A stretch of DNA of 64,000 nucleotides from Candidatus Thorarchaeota archaeon (GTDB lineage Archaea > Asgardarchaeota > Thorarchaeia > Thorarchaeales > Thorarchaeaceae). The stretch spans positions 1 to 64,000 of the forward strand of contig JAGSHN010000018.1 in the NCBI GenBank assembly GCA_029855935.1. The letters run 5' to 3'. Positions 17,052-26,767 of this stretch are shown here, piece by piece (position 1 is the stretch's first letter; every line of letters starts with the position of its first letter). The notes under the pieces are model-generated. The model had not been told where the DNA came from, did no database searches, and worked only from the letters and a program-made list of their open reading frames with translations. The translations under genes were made by a program, and so were the position numbers.

Positions 17052-17172
17052 TTCAGATGCACCGGGTAGCAGAATAGAACGAATGCTCTTAACTCTGCCG
17101 TAGCACGAACGCTGCAGATTAGACTCATCTCGTTACACAGCACACGAAACGGGCCTAGAAGCGCCATGGCTA

Positions 17173-17181
17173 GAAATATTA
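17173..17181 (+). promoter_or_regulatory. TATA box for the 3-hydroxyacyl-CoA dehydrogenase gene
   Basis: GAAATATTA lies about 65 bases before GTG 17242, predicting transcription from near 17204. The leader contains a clear GGGAGGAT Shine-Dalgarno (17227-17234), seven bases before the start codon. Confidence 0.4.
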
Positions 17182-17241
17182 CGCGGGTCGCACGGACTAC
17201 AGACCGGCCAACCCAAGAATCCGATAGGGAGGATACAGACA

Positions 17242-18123
17242 GTGGAAATCAAGAGAATTGCAGTTCTCGGAGCAGGCCAGATGGGCAACGGCATAGCGCA
17301 TGTCTGCGCTCAGGCTGGCTTCGAGGTCAAGATGAGAGACATCGAGCAGAGGTTCCTCGACAGGGGCTTCGAGACGATCAAGAAGAACCTCGGTCGTGGA
17401 GTCAAGAAAGGCAGGATGACCCAGGAAGAGGCCGATGCGATAGTCGCACGGATAGAGGGCGTCTTGGACCTCAAGAGAGCTGTAGAGGATGCAGACCTCG
17501 TCATAGAGGCGATACCAGAGATCGTGCAGCTCAAGCTCGACACGTGGAAAGAGGTCGATGGTCTGGCGCCGGAACACGCGATTCTGGCATCGAACACATC
17601 CAGCATCAGTATCACTCAGATGGCGGCGATGACAAAGCGACCTGAGAAGTTCATTGGAATGCACTTCTTCAACCCTGTGCCAGTGATGAAGCTAGTGGAG
17701 ATCATCAGAGGCGCAGCAACAAGCGATGAAACGGTTCGTGTGATTGAGGACGTTTCTCACAGGCTTGGTAAGGAGACCGTCATCGTCAACGAGGCGCCCG
17801 GTTTCGCCGTCAACAGACTGCTGGTACCAGCGATAAACGAGGCGATCTTTGCAGTGCAGGAACATGTTGCAACCATTGAGGATATGGACAAGGCAATCAA
17901 GCTCGGCCTCAACTGGCCGATGGGACCACTCACCCTTGCAGACTTTGTGGGACTGGATACGCTGCTCTACATCTCCGACTACCTCTTCGACGAGTTCAAG
18001 GACCCCAAGTACAGAGCTCCCTCGTTGCTCAGAAAGATGGTCAGGGCGGGCTGGCTCGGACGAAAGGCTGGCCGCGGCTTCTACGACTACTCCGGCGAGC
18101 AGCCAACACCCATCAAGCTGTAG
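17242..18123 (+). CDS. 3-hydroxyacyl-CoA dehydrogenase
   Basis: An NAD-dependent oxidation of L-3-hydroxyacyl-CoA to 3-oxoacyl-CoA, in fatty-acid beta-oxidation or butyryl-CoA type pathways. The 293-aa product is the single-function form: a Rossmann domain with AVLGAGQMGNGIAHVCAQAG, the catalytic region GMHFFNPVPVMKLVEI (His near residue 138), NEAPGFAVNRLL, and the C-terminal dimerisation domain (LGLNWPMGPLTLADFVGLD). The start is GTG 17242 with a strong Shine-Dalgarno. No thiolase or crotonase gene is nearby. A hairpin after the stop probably ends the transcript. Confidence 0.94.
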   Translation: MEIKRIAVLGAGQMGNGIAHVCAQAGFEVKMRDIEQRFLDRGFETIKKNLGRGVKKGRMTQEEADAIVARIEGVLDLKRAVEDADLVIEAIPEIVQLKLDTWKEVDGLAPEHAILASNTSSISITQMAAMTKRPEKFIGMHFFNPVPVMKLVEIIRGAATSDETVRVIEDVSHRLGKETVIVNEAPGFAVNRLLVPAINEAIFAVQEHVATIEDMDKAIKLGLNWPMGPLTLADFVGLDTLLYISDYLFDEFKDPKYRAPSLLRKMVRAGWLGRKAGRGFYDYSGEQPTPIKL

Positions 18124-18141
18124 TTTGGTGAGGTCTTCGAC

Positions 18142-18161
18142 GAGAGGCCATGATGCCTCTC
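18142..18161 (+). terminator. Probable terminator after the 3-hydroxyacyl-CoA dehydrogenase gene
   Basis: GAGAGGC (18142-18148) and GCCTCTC (18155-18161) form a perfect 7-bp stem with a 6-base loop, followed by the pyrimidine-rich CGTCTTTCCTCTATCTATC. Confidence 0.45.
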
Positions 18162-18224
18162 CGTCTTTCCTCTATCTATCTCGCCCGGCGTTGACCACTA
18201 TGTCTCCGCCGGAGCAACGGGCTG

Positions 18225-19076
18225 GTGAGCAACTTGAGGCTTGAAGAGACGAACTACATTGGCTATGACGGCACGAGAATGTATATGGCCTGCTGGCTTC
18301 CGGACGACGACCGGCCCCGAGCCCTTGTCATTACCATCCACGGCTTTGGCTCACATGGTCAGACGCTCAAGGAGATTGGAGAGTATCTCGCAGAGAGGGG
18401 GATAGCCGTCTTTGCGCCAGACATGAGAGGCTTCGGACACTACTCTGGGACCAAGGGTCACGTGATGAACTTCGACGAGTACATTGAGGATGTCCAGAAC
18501 CTTGTGATGCAGGTCAAGGACAGGTACATCAACAGACTGACATACTTGCTCGGACATTCGCTTGGTGGTCAGCACATCATCAGGTACGCGGCTCTCTATC
18601 CCAAGGAGGTCGACGGTCTCATTCTCTGGTGCCCGGCAGTCGCGCACAGCCTGAAGATCTCGCCCCTCAAGCGCCTTGTGGGGGAGATCCTCTCACTGCT
18701 GAATGTGAAGAAGTACTTCAGTGACGACACCCCTACAGAGTACGCAACACACAATCCGGAGGCGCTCAGGCAGATGGAGAACGATCCGTTGACGTGGGAC
18801 CTCGCCACCCCAAGATTCGCAATCTCGGGGCTGAGGGCGATGAAGCAAGCGATGAATGCCGCGCCTCTAATCACACTGCCCGTACTCGTGCAACAAGCAG
18901 GCGACGATATGGTCGTCCCACCGGAGAAGGTCCGCGAGTTCTACGAACGCCTGTCTTCAAAGGACAAGACGTGGATTCTCTACGAGGGCTTCTATCACGC
19001 ACTTCACTTCGAGCCGGAGAGGGAGAGGGTGTTCGAGGACACATATGCCTGGCTTGAGAGGAGGCTCCCTAGGTAG
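18225..19076 (+). CDS. Alpha/beta hydrolase, monoacylglycerol-lipase-like
   Basis: A serine hydrolase of 283 aa with the monoglyceride lipase/lysophospholipase layout: oxyanion-loop HGFGSHG (about 39-45), FAPDMRGFGHYSG, nucleophile elbow GHSLGG (Ser near 108), acid residue in QQAGDDMVVP (about 226-235) and catalytic His in FYHALHFEP. No signal peptide or membrane helix is present, so it is cytoplasmic. The substrate is likely an acyl ester but cannot be named. The start is GTG 18225. The stop overlaps the convergent Ca2+-ATPase gene by 8 bases. Confidence 0.92.
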   Translation: MSNLRLEETNYIGYDGTRMYMACWLPDDDRPRALVITIHGFGSHGQTLKEIGEYLAERGIAVFAPDMRGFGHYSGTKGHVMNFDEYIEDVQNLVMQVKDRYINRLTYLLGHSLGGQHIIRYAALYPKEVDGLILWCPAVAHSLKISPLKRLVGEILSLLNVKKYFSDDTPTEYATHNPEALRQMENDPLTWDLATPRFAISGLRAMKQAMNAAPLITLPVLVQQAGDDMVVPPEKVREFYERLSSKDKTWILYEGFYHALHFEPERERVFEDTYAWLERRLPR

Positions 19077-21876
19077 ACTCCAGTCTCGCGCGCTCCGCCC
19101 TATGGCCGAATACGATGTGGGGTGGAATCAGTAATGCAGGTATGCATGTGACAACTATGAGGAACCAGTCGAACGGGTTAATGGGCTCTGTCTGGAACAG
19201 CGGCTGCATGAGCGGTACATAGATGGTCATCAGAGTGAGAATGACCGACACCGCCACCGCAGCAAGAAGTGCACGCGACTGGCGAATATGTGTTTCCCAG
19301 ACCCAACGATACTCATCACGACAGTTCCACACAAAGACCAGCTCGAAGGTCACAACACTGGCGAACACCGTCGTCCGTGCGTGATGGAGGACCCTGTGCC
19401 AAAACGGCGATGACCAGTCAACGGCAGGACCCGTGACGCCCGGAATCCAGCCTCCGTACACTGTGAGAGAGTAGAGAAAGATGAATGATGAGGCAAGGAA
19501 GGCCAAGAACCCGGCGACCAGAACGAAGGATGCCAGGCCACGGTTCATCATCTTGGAACCCGGCTTTCTCGGCGGCCGGTTCATCACACCAGGCTCTGGT
19601 GGATCAACACCAAGGGCTAGCGCAGGGAAGCCGTCGGTGGCAAGGTTGAGCCACAGAATCTGAATCGGGGTGATTGGTAGCGGCAGTCCCAGCATGATGA
19701 TGGTGAATATCAGAAATATCTCGTCGAAGTTGGCTGCTAGCAGAAACCTGACGAACTTCCTGATGTTGGAGTATATCTCTCGCCCCTTCTGGACTGCCGT
19801 GACAATGGTCGCAAAGTTGTCATCCGTCAGTATGACATCAGAGGCCTCCTTCGTCACATCCGCGCCGCGCATTCCCATGGCCACACCAACATCCGCGGCC
19901 TTGACAGCAGGTGCATCGTTCACTCCGTCACCTGTCATGGCCACGACCTGTCCCTGCGCCTTCAGCGCCTCTACGATCCTGAGCTTATGCTCTGGAGCCA
20001 CACGCGCGTAGACATCACACCGGGCCACCGCCTCAAGGAACTCCTCATCGTTCATCCGGTCAATCTTCGAACCGGTGATCACCTCTCCGTTCTCGGGAAT
20101 CAGGCCGACTTGTCTGGCCACCGCCCGAGCTGTCAGCTCGTGGTCGCCGGTGATCATAATCGGGCGAATACCCGCGTTCTTGCACACGTCGATTGCCTCA
20201 GGGACCTCCTCACGTGGCGGGTCCATCATCCCCATCAGTCCGACAAAGACCATCTCCCTCTCGACGTGTTCGGGCTCCCAACTCTGAACCTCCTCGGCAA
20301 GAGGCCTGTAGGTGAATGCAAGTACGCGGAGCGCCTCTCCAGCGAACTCTTCGTTGACTTGAAGAATGGCCTCACGATCGGCATCGGTCATTCGACGCAC
20401 TTGATGGTTCTCGTAGATGTGGGTGCATAGTGGGAGTATGACATCCGGAGCGCCCTTCATATAGGCAAGGAGAGAGCCCTTCTCGTCCTCCACAATCGAT
20501 GTCATTCGCTTCCGCGCGGAGTCAAACGATATCTCAGACACCTCACGAAAACGGGACATCGTCTTCTCGTGCGGGATGCCGGCCTTTTCCGCGACCACCA
20601 GAATTGCTCCCTCTGTGGGATCGCCCACCACATCCCAGTCGGCGTGGCCCTTGGGGTCGGGCTGAAGGGTGGAGTTGGAGCAGACCTGTCCTATCTCGAA
20701 TATCCGTACGATATGGGGATCAGAGAGGACCTCGTACTCCTCGCCGTCTACTATGAACTTGCCCGCCGCATTATAGCCCGTGCCGGTGACCTCAATCACT
20801 CGCCTGTTGACGTAGAGCTTCCGGACGGTCATCTCGTTCTTTGTTATTGTGCCAGTCTTGTCGGAGCATATCACCGTGGTCGCACCCAGGGTCTCCACCG
20901 ACGGGAGACGCCTCACTATCGCATTGTGCTGCACCATCCGCTGGACGCCGATGGCCAGTGTGATTGTGACGACAGCTGGGAGCCCCTCGGGGATGGCAGA
21001 GACCGCCAAGGCGATGGCCGCGAGAAGCTCCTCAACGAGACTATCTGAGATGTCCTTCAGAACCTCGGCTCCAAAGACTATACCACACAACAGTATGACA
21101 ACGATTCCAAGCTTCTTGCCGAGATCTGCAAGGTCTACTTGGAGAGGCGTCATGTCCTTCTCGCTCTCTTGGACCATCTCGGCAATCTTCCCAAAGTATG
21201 TCGTCATGCCTGTGGCCGTGACCACGGCCTGGCCCTTGCCCGAGACGATTGTTGTTCCCTGGAAGACCATGTTGCGCATATCGCCGACAACGGGTGACTG
21301 AAGATGAATCGGGTCCTCAATCTTGCGGACAGCAACCGACTCGCCAGTCAGGGCAGACTCGTCAGCAGAGAGCCCCACAGCGTAGATCACACGCGCATCG
21401 GCAGGGACCTTGTTTCCCGCTTCAAGCGCGATGATGTCGCCAGGGACGACCAGTTTTGCATCAATATCGACCCAGAGACCATCACGTCTGACACGTGCAC
21501 GTGGTGCTGCCATCTCCTTCAGTGCCTCAAGGGCCTGCTCCGAACGGTACTCCTGAACGAAGCCGAATATCGCATTGAATATGACAATGGCCGAGATCAC
21601 CGCTGCATCAATGAGCCCGCCCTCCTCGTGAGACTCAGGAAGCATCGACGTGAACACCGAGATTGCAATCGCGACAAGCAATATCAGTACCATCGGGTCG
21701 GTGAATTGCTCCAGAAACATTCGCAGGGGACCCTTCTTCTCCGCCTCGACTATCTCGTTGTACCCGTATTCTGTGAGGCGAGCCTCCGCCTCTTGCGCCG
21801 TCAGTCCCTCACGACTGGCCCTCAGTTCGGCCAGAACAGACTCTACATCATTGCTGTACCATTGCGCCTTGCTCAT
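19069..21876 (-). CDS. P-type cation-transporting ATPase, Ca2+ (SERCA/PMR1) type
   Basis: An ATP-driven ion pump of the P2 class, 935 aa, with about ten transmembrane helices. An N-terminal cation_ATPase_N domain (LTAQEAEARLTEYGYNEIVE) is followed by the actuator TGES loop, the phosphorylation motif DKTGT, KGAPD in the nucleotide domain, and MTGDGVNDAPA. Ion-site residues match calcium pumps: IPEGLPA in M4, ANFDEIF (Asn, Glu) in M5 and NLATDGFPAL (Asn, Thr, Asp) in M6. The start is taken as ATG 21876 (MSKAQWYSNDV), ten codons inside the longest frame, because it fits family N-termini. It probably exports Ca2+ or Mn2+ from the cytoplasm. Confidence 0.95.
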   Translation of the reverse strand: MSKAQWYSNDVESVLAELRASREGLTAQEAEARLTEYGYNEIVEAEKKGPLRMFLEQFTDPMVLILLVAIAISVFTSMLPESHEEGGLIDAAVISAIVIFNAIFGFVQEYRSEQALEALKEMAAPRARVRRDGLWVDIDAKLVVPGDIIALEAGNKVPADARVIYAVGLSADESALTGESVAVRKIEDPIHLQSPVVGDMRNMVFQGTTIVSGKGQAVVTATGMTTYFGKIAEMVQESEKDMTPLQVDLADLGKKLGIVVILLCGIVFGAEVLKDISDSLVEELLAAIALAVSAIPEGLPAVVTITLAIGVQRMVQHNAIVRRLPSVETLGATTVICSDKTGTITKNEMTVRKLYVNRRVIEVTGTGYNAAGKFIVDGEEYEVLSDPHIVRIFEIGQVCSNSTLQPDPKGHADWDVVGDPTEGAILVVAEKAGIPHEKTMSRFREVSEISFDSARKRMTSIVEDEKGSLLAYMKGAPDVILPLCTHIYENHQVRRMTDADREAILQVNEEFAGEALRVLAFTYRPLAEEVQSWEPEHVEREMVFVGLMGMMDPPREEVPEAIDVCKNAGIRPIMITGDHELTARAVARQVGLIPENGEVITGSKIDRMNDEEFLEAVARCDVYARVAPEHKLRIVEALKAQGQVVAMTGDGVNDAPAVKAADVGVAMGMRGADVTKEASDVILTDDNFATIVTAVQKGREIYSNIRKFVRFLLAANFDEIFLIFTIIMLGLPLPITPIQILWLNLATDGFPALALGVDPPEPGVMNRPPRKPGSKMMNRGLASFVLVAGFLAFLASSFIFLYSLTVYGGWIPGVTGPAVDWSSPFWHRVLHHARTTVFASVVTFELVFVWNCRDEYRWVWETHIRQSRALLAAVAVSVILTLMTIYVPLMQPLFQTEPINPFDWFLIVVTCIPALLIPPHIVFGHRAERARLEST

Positions 21877-22056
21877 TTTGTGGACTCCGGGTGGAGATGA
21901 GCGCAATCACCTGGCTCATACGTGACGTCCTGCGCGCGGCAAAGAGAGTTATACCTTTCGGAACGTTGCGACGAATCACTAGTCGTCCTCGCACTTTCGA
22001 AATCATTAAGTCTTCTATACGATTCACCAATTGCACAGGGAGCGAGGTGGAACGGC

Positions 22057-22740
22057 ATGCCAGGAAAGCAGAAGTACTCGTTCAGGTGTCTTGAGCAGAA
22101 CTGTGACAACCGCGTATGCTGCACCCGGCCTCACGTGAACGTGACCCTCGGTGACCTCTCCCGCTGGGCGGCACAGGGCTATATCGAACACATCTTCCCC
22201 GGCCTGATCATCAATGTACCGAAGGCGAAAGAGGAGGCCTTCACCATCGAGACCCAGCGCAGAACTTTCAAGAGGACCCTAGATGGCAACGAGGAGGAGG
22301 TAGACGCCTGCATCTTCTTCAGAGAGGATGCAAACGCGTGCTCGATCAGGTACAGTCGACCAATCTCCTGTCGGACATTTCCTCTGCTATATGATGGTAG
22401 CAAGTTCATCGTCTCGGACAAGGCCTGTCCCGGAATTGGAAAAGGGGAGGTCACCAAGGAGAGTCTCAGAGAGGCGCGGGAGCTGGCGGAACAGGAGTTC
22501 CGTGAGCGCTTGGAGACGGAGGCTGCCCTCCCGTCTGTCTACGGGCTGATAATGGGCTATATGCTTCGACAGTCCGCCGAGATAGTCAGCAAGATGTCAA
22601 AGGAGGACAGAGAGAGGCTTGAGGAGATAATGTCGAAGACCCCGAAGACAGGAGAAGAAACGGGGGCGCCAGTGGGCCACGAGCACGAGAGGGGAGGGGA
22701 GAAGACGGAGAGCCAGAGCGGCAAGGGGGAGAATGAGTGA
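22057..22740 (+). CDS. YkgJ-type Cys-cluster (zinc/iron-chelating) domain protein
   Basis: The 227-aa product has the cysteine pattern of the YkgJ/PF03692 family: CLEQNCDNRVCC (about 11-22), CIFFREDANACSIRYSRPISCRTFP (residues about 87-111; Cys, Cys, RP..CR.FP) and DKACPG. The family is thought to bind a metal or Fe-S cluster, but its reaction is unknown. A charged Glu/Lys-rich tail (about 185-227) follows. The start is ATG 22057 (MPGKQKYSFRC), with GAGGTGG seven bases upstream; the longer frame from 21922 covers the promoter region. The stop directly abuts the convergent M24 peptidase gene. Confidence 0.87.
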   Translation: MPGKQKYSFRCLEQNCDNRVCCTRPHVNVTLGDLSRWAAQGYIEHIFPGLIINVPKAKEEAFTIETQRRTFKRTLDGNEEEVDACIFFREDANACSIRYSRPISCRTFPLLYDGSKFIVSDKACPGIGKGEVTKESLREARELAEQEFRERLETEAALPSVYGLIMGYMLRQSAEIVSKMSKEDRERLEEIMSKTPKTGEETGAPVGHEHERGGEKTESQSGKGENE

Positions 22741-23850
22741 CTACCGCTCCTCCACGATCCTGAGTTCCTTGGGGCTGAAGGTCAGAGGCTCGCAGCCGTC
22801 GTTCGTGATGACAACAAGGTCCTCTATCCTGACGCCGAACTTTCCCTCTAGATACACCCCCGGCTCGACGCTGTGAGTCATCCCCACATCAAGCGCCATC
22901 GCATTTCCTCTGACCAGATACGGCGGCTCGTGTACCTCAAGTCCAATCCCGTGACCGAGTCTGTGAGTGAAGAACTCCCCAAGGCCCTCCTCCTCGATCA
23001 CCCGTCGCGCAATGCCGTCTGCGCTGCCGCAGGCCAGGCCAGGTGCCAGCCTCTCAAGAGCAGCCTCTTGGGCTCTGAGGACGATCCTGTACACACGTTC
23101 CTGTTCCTCGGAGGGCGGTCCAAGTATGCCCACGCGTGTCATGTCGGTGTTGTAGCCGTCAAGGCTACAGCCACAGTCGAGTAGAACTATGTCGCCGCGC
23201 ACGAGTTCTCTCGGCCCGGCCTCTGCATGCGGAAGAGCACTGTCGGGACCAAACTGAACTGCAGCAAAGGTTGGAGTCGCCCCCTGACGGACTATCTCGT
23301 CCTCGATGACCCTCTTGAGCTCGACCTCCGTGATTCCGGGATGGGCGTGTCTGAAGGCAGCCTCCTCCGCGTCAGCAATGATGTGACCGGCCCGCCGCAT
23401 CAGCTCCAGTTCAGGAGCAGTCTTCCGAATCCGCATCTCACCCAATAGTTGCGTGATTGATACATCCCGCCGCAGATCCTGGAGATGCCGACGAAGCTGG
23501 CGAAACACACCGAGCGGTAGCGCGTCGTCGAGGGCAACTGTCTCAGCGTTCTCCTGATTCACGACGCTGATGACGAGGTCATAGGGATCCTCGTCCTCCT
23601 GCCAAGAACGAACATCCTGAATCCATGTCTTCCTTGAGAGGTTTGATTCCTCAAACGCGGGAACGACGAGAGATGGCGGTCCTTCAGAGGGGATGACAAC
23701 GGCAATGAGCCTCTCGCGCATCGAGTAGTGAATGCCTGTCAGATACGCGAAGTTGGGAGAGGGAGTCAGTAGCGCGAAGGATGCACCACTCGACCGGAGA
23801 AACTGCTGCACCCGGTCTACCCGAGACTCGTACGTCCGTGCATCTAGCAT
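22741..23850 (-). CDS. M24 family metallopeptidase (Xaa-Pro aminopeptidase/dipeptidase-like)
   Basis: A cytoplasmic two-metal peptidase, 369 aa, likely cleaving Xaa-Pro bonds. An N-terminal creatinase-like domain (about 1-130, FALLTPSPNFAYLTGIHYSM) precedes the pita-bread domain with the metal ligands: Asp in LLDCGCSLDGYNTDMTRV, His in HRLGHGIGLEVHE, Glu in HSVEPGVYLEG and Glu in GVRIEDLVV. The start is ATG 23850; no in-frame alternative upstream is close. It is divergent from the MFS transporter, with the promoter region between them. Confidence 0.94.
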   Translation of the reverse strand: MLDARTYESRVDRVQQFLRSSGASFALLTPSPNFAYLTGIHYSMRERLIAVVIPSEGPPSLVVPAFEESNLSRKTWIQDVRSWQEDEDPYDLVISVVNQENAETVALDDALPLGVFRQLRRHLQDLRRDVSITQLLGEMRIRKTAPELELMRRAGHIIADAEEAAFRHAHPGITEVELKRVIEDEIVRQGATPTFAAVQFGPDSALPHAEAGPRELVRGDIVLLDCGCSLDGYNTDMTRVGILGPPSEEQERVYRIVLRAQEAALERLAPGLACGSADGIARRVIEEEGLGEFFTHRLGHGIGLEVHEPPYLVRGNAMALDVGMTHSVEPGVYLEGKFGVRIEDLVVITNDGCEPLTFSPKELRIVEER

Positions 23851-23985
23851 CTTATGACACTCGCTCGGCTACAGTCTCCTATGTTCTTGTTCTTAACACA
23901 TTCGGTGACTGCGAAGCCATTACCAATAGAACTAGAGTTAAATTGCAGCACTGGCGGGGGCGAGGTCCCGGGAGTTGATTGGCAC

Positions 23986-25326
23986 TTGTCAGCGGAGTCG
24001 GAGAGTGGCGGCAGACTACCTGCCAGAGTCTTCCTCGTGGGATCGTTGACAAGATTTGCCCAGGGCCTGTATCAGCCCTTTCTCGGAGCATACCTGATAG
24101 ATATGGGTGCCACTTACTCCGAGCTCAGCACGTTCCGTAGCGTGGGCAACATTGCCCCCACAATCCTTCAGCCACTATGGGGTGCAGGGTCCGACCGCGT
24201 TGGCCGCGCAAAGGCGTTCGTCGTCTTCGGCACGCTCACTGGTCTCTTCACGGTGCTCCTCTTTCTCTGGGCCGCAACGCCTATTGACATGATAATACTC
24301 TATGGCATTCAGTCTCTCCTGCTGAGCATCCAGATACCCACGTGGCTGTCTCTGATTGGTGGACTGATTGACGAGGAACACAGAGGGACAGAGCTCGGAA
24401 ACCTCGGTATTGTCACCAATGTCGCCTCCCTTCTTGCAACACTGCTGTCGGGCTTTATCGCAGGATTCCCAGCCGTCATCCCATACCTGCGTCAGGCTCT
24501 CGGTGATATTGGATTCATTCTTTTCCCCACTGTGGAGGCCTGGAGAGAGGCCTACTACGTGCCGTTCTATCTGACGGCCGTTGTGGGTATAACGTCCTCC
24601 ATAGTGGCGCTCACCATAAGAGAGAAACCACCTGACAAGACACAGAAGAGAACATTCCCGCCAATCCACAGGATTCTGTCACGGCCCGGGGACTTCCGCA
24701 GACTCTGTGCAGTGGCCACAATGTTCTCGTTTTCTATGTCTATGGCGTGGCCGTTCTTCTCTGTGGTCCAGAGGGTCTGGCTGCAGAACACGCTCCTCGA
24801 GATTGCCATAGCCTCAGCAATAATGACGGGTGTGACCGTCGTCTTCACAGGACCGCTCGGGCGTCTCAGTGACCGCGTGGGACGCAAGCCATTGATCATA
24901 ATGGGACGAGGGACACTGTTCACGGTCCCAATCATCTATGCCTTTGCGACAAGCACCATCCATATCTACATAGCAAACGCAATTGCGGGCTTTGCCATCG
25001 CCGGGGCATTCAACGCTCTGACCGCCTACATATACGACGTTGCACCGGAGAACGAACGCGGAGCCTATCTTGCGGTCTACAACACCTTTACCGGCACAGT
25101 ATTCCTTGCGGGGTCTCTCTTTGCAGGAATCATCGCGGACCTCATAGTCCCAATTGTGGGTAGCCGCGGGGCCGTCTTTGTGATGCTCCTTGTCAGCGGA
25201 ATTATGCGACTCGTGTCGACAGGCTTCTACACCTTGCTGCGAGAGCCAAGGGAGTACAGCTCGACGCTGAGAGCCGAAGTGCTGGCATTGCTCGGCCGAC
25301 GGACGGGTGGTAGTGACCGTGTGTAG
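23986..25326 (+). CDS. Major facilitator superfamily transporter
   Basis: A polytopic secondary transporter, about 446 aa from the chosen start, with about 12 hydrophobic helices in two halves. The MFS loop 2-3 signature appears as GAGSDRVGRAKAFVVFG and its counterpart in the second half as GRLSDRVGRKPLIIMG. The substrate is unknown; drug or metabolite export is common for this type. The start is uncertain: TTG 23986 (SAESESGGRLPARVFLVGSL) lies just before the first helix; the frame is open back to ATG 23854, but that covers the promoter between divergent genes. A PadR regulator and its partner lie directly downstream, fitting a regulated efflux pump. Confidence 0.9.
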   Translation: MSAESESGGRLPARVFLVGSLTRFAQGLYQPFLGAYLIDMGATYSELSTFRSVGNIAPTILQPLWGAGSDRVGRAKAFVVFGTLTGLFTVLLFLWAATPIDMIILYGIQSLLLSIQIPTWLSLIGGLIDEEHRGTELGNLGIVTNVASLLATLLSGFIAGFPAVIPYLRQALGDIGFILFPTVEAWREAYYVPFYLTAVVGITSSIVALTIREKPPDKTQKRTFPPIHRILSRPGDFRRLCAVATMFSFSMSMAWPFFSVVQRVWLQNTLLEIAIASAIMTGVTVVFTGPLGRLSDRVGRKPLIIMGRGTLFTVPIIYAFATSTIHIYIANAIAGFAIAGAFNALTAYIYDVAPENERGAYLAVYNTFTGTVFLAGSLFAGIIADLIVPIVGSRGAVFVMLLVSGIMRLVSTGFYTLLREPREYSSTLRAEVLALLGRRTGGSDRV

Positions 25327-25373
25327 AAGACTTAAGTCAGAACTTCGCAACACCTCATCCGTCGCTGACGGAG

Positions 25374-25739
25374 TTGACTGCACAGTTGAAAAAGGGGCTG
25401 TCCTTTGAAGAGAGCTGGAAGGTCGAGATCAGGAGAGGCCTCCTTCAATATGCAGTCCTTGCCATCGTGCGCTCGCACAGCGACGGTATTCACGGCTATG
25501 GCATAGCGCGCGAACTCGATGAGAAGACTGATGGTCTGCTCGAGGTGAAGGAGGGTACGCTCTACCCCATACTTCACAGGCTGCGAAACGAGAGACTGCT
25601 CAATGTGAGAATCGAGCGGTCGGAGTCGGGGCCAGCAAGGAAGGTCTACGTCCTGACGGGGGAGGGTGACAGGGTATACCGCGAGCTGACCGTCACGCTT
25701 CGGAACGTGTTCGAGAGACTGAAGGAGATGATGATATGA
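25374..25739 (+). CDS. PadR family transcriptional regulator
   Basis: A 121-aa winged-helix DNA-binding protein. The PadR core is ILAIVRSHSDGIHGYGIARELDEKT-like, with KEGTLYPILHRLRNERLL (about 60-77; wing and recognition helix) and YVLTGEGDRVYREL. The family usually represses neighbouring transporter or stress genes in response to small ligands. The start is TTG 25374. The downstream membrane gene overlaps it by four bases (ATGA at 25736-25739), so the two are translationally coupled, as in many PadR/DUF1700 pairs; the MFS gene 47 bases upstream is a likely target. Confidence 0.92.
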   Translation: MTAQLKKGLSFEESWKVEIRRGLLQYAVLAIVRSHSDGIHGYGIARELDEKTDGLLEVKEGTLYPILHRLRNERLLNVRIERSESGPARKVYVLTGEGDRVYRELTVTLRNVFERLKEMMI

Positions 25740-26179
25740 GCACTGCAGAGAGCCGAGACAGGATTGACAGATTCCTGTCAGAGGTCAGAAAGAAGCTGCC
25801 AGACACCTTTGAAGCGGAGGACATCCTTGAGGATCTCCGCACTCATATCGACGAGGCGCTTCGCGAGAGGGTTGCGGCCCATCCCGATACGCCTGAGAGA
25901 GAGCTTCTCGAGAAGGTGCTGGACGAGATTGGCGATCCTGATACAATAGCCAAGGAGTACGAAGCTGCACGGCTCGACGAGGAGGGAGAGGAGAGCGGGA
26001 GGCACCGAATGCAGATGGCCCTCAGATGTATCGTGGCCGTGGTGGTCTCTGTGCCGGCTGCGTGGGTCTTTGTTGACCTGACTCACGGGATGCTTGACTT
26101 TCCAACGGCCCTGACCGTGCTACTCATCTTTGCCCTGCTTGAGGGTATTGTCAGGTCGTGGCAGACCGAGAGCAGTTGA
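25736..26179 (+). CDS. DUF1700/HAAS-like membrane partner of PadR
   Basis: A 147-aa protein with an N-terminal helical, acidic domain (about 1-85; RIDRFLSEVRKKLPDTFEAEDILEDLRTHIDE, LLEKVLDEIGDPDTIAKEYEAA) characteristic of the HAAS/DUF1700 family and two C-terminal transmembrane helices (about 98-118 and 122-142). Such proteins are usually encoded next to PadR repressors and are thought to be membrane sensors or anchors working with them. It overlaps the padR stop by ATGA and so is co-translated. Confidence 0.85.
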   Translation: MSTAESRDRIDRFLSEVRKKLPDTFEAEDILEDLRTHIDEALRERVAAHPDTPERELLEKVLDEIGDPDTIAKEYEAARLDEEGEESGRHRMQMALRCIVAVVVSVPAAWVFVDLTHGMLDFPTALTVLLIFALLEGIVRSWQTESS

Positions 26180-26197
26180 ATGGAGGAGGTCTGAAAC

Positions 26198-26767
26198 GTG
26201 GGAGTGAAGACGCACTACTTCGAGGAGGCGTCCCCTGAGCACACAAGAGAGGTGCTCGACATAGTCGAGGAGTTTCTCAAGGAAAACAGCGACATCGAGC
26301 ACATCGTCGTGGCAACAACAGAGGGTAATACCGGAGTGCAGACGACAGAACGATTCAGGGACCGAAGGGTGATCGTCGTGACTCACTCGACCGGATTCGT
26401 GGCACCGAACTTCAACGAACTCGCCGAGGAGGCCAGACAGAGGATAGAGGCCAATGGTGGAACGATCCTTACTACAACCCACGCCTTTGCAGGTGTCGCA
26501 CGAAGTTTCCGCAAGGTCCTAGGAACGTGGACACCCACCGAGATGATGGCGGTCGCCTTCAGAACATTCGGCCAGGGAACAAAGGTCTGTGCAGAGATAG
26601 CGATGATGGCGGCCGATGCCGGACTTGTGCCAGTGGACAGAGATGTCGTCACAATCGCCGGTACGGGACGAGGCGCAGACACAGCGTGGGTGGTCAGACC
26701 GGCATATACAAGCGAGTTCCCATCGCTCAAGATGCGGGCCTGCCTGTGCAAGCCGCTGGAGTTCTAG
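26198..26767 (+). CDS. Pyruvate kinase alpha/beta (C-terminal) domain-like protein
   Basis: A stand-alone protein of 189 aa matching the archaeal family related to the C-terminal alpha/beta domain of pyruvate kinase, without the catalytic barrel. Features: [19 protein letters not shown] (about 35-53), [14 protein letters not shown], a [23 protein letters not shown] segment (residues about 112-133) and [16 protein letters not shown]. In pyruvate kinase this fold binds allosteric effectors; the function of the free-standing version is unknown. The start is GTG 26198 with GGAGG upstream. It ends 4 bases inside the convergent dnaJ end. Confidence 0.85.
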   Translation: MGVKTHYFEEASPEHTREVLDIVEEFLKENSDIEHIVVATTEGNTGVQTTERFRDRRVIVVTHSTGFVAPNFNELAEEARQRIEANGGTILTTTHAFAGVARSFRKVLGTWTPTEMMAVAFRTFGQGTKVCAEIAMMAADAGLVPVDRDVVTIAGTGRGADTAWVVRPAYTSEFPSLKMRACLCKPLEF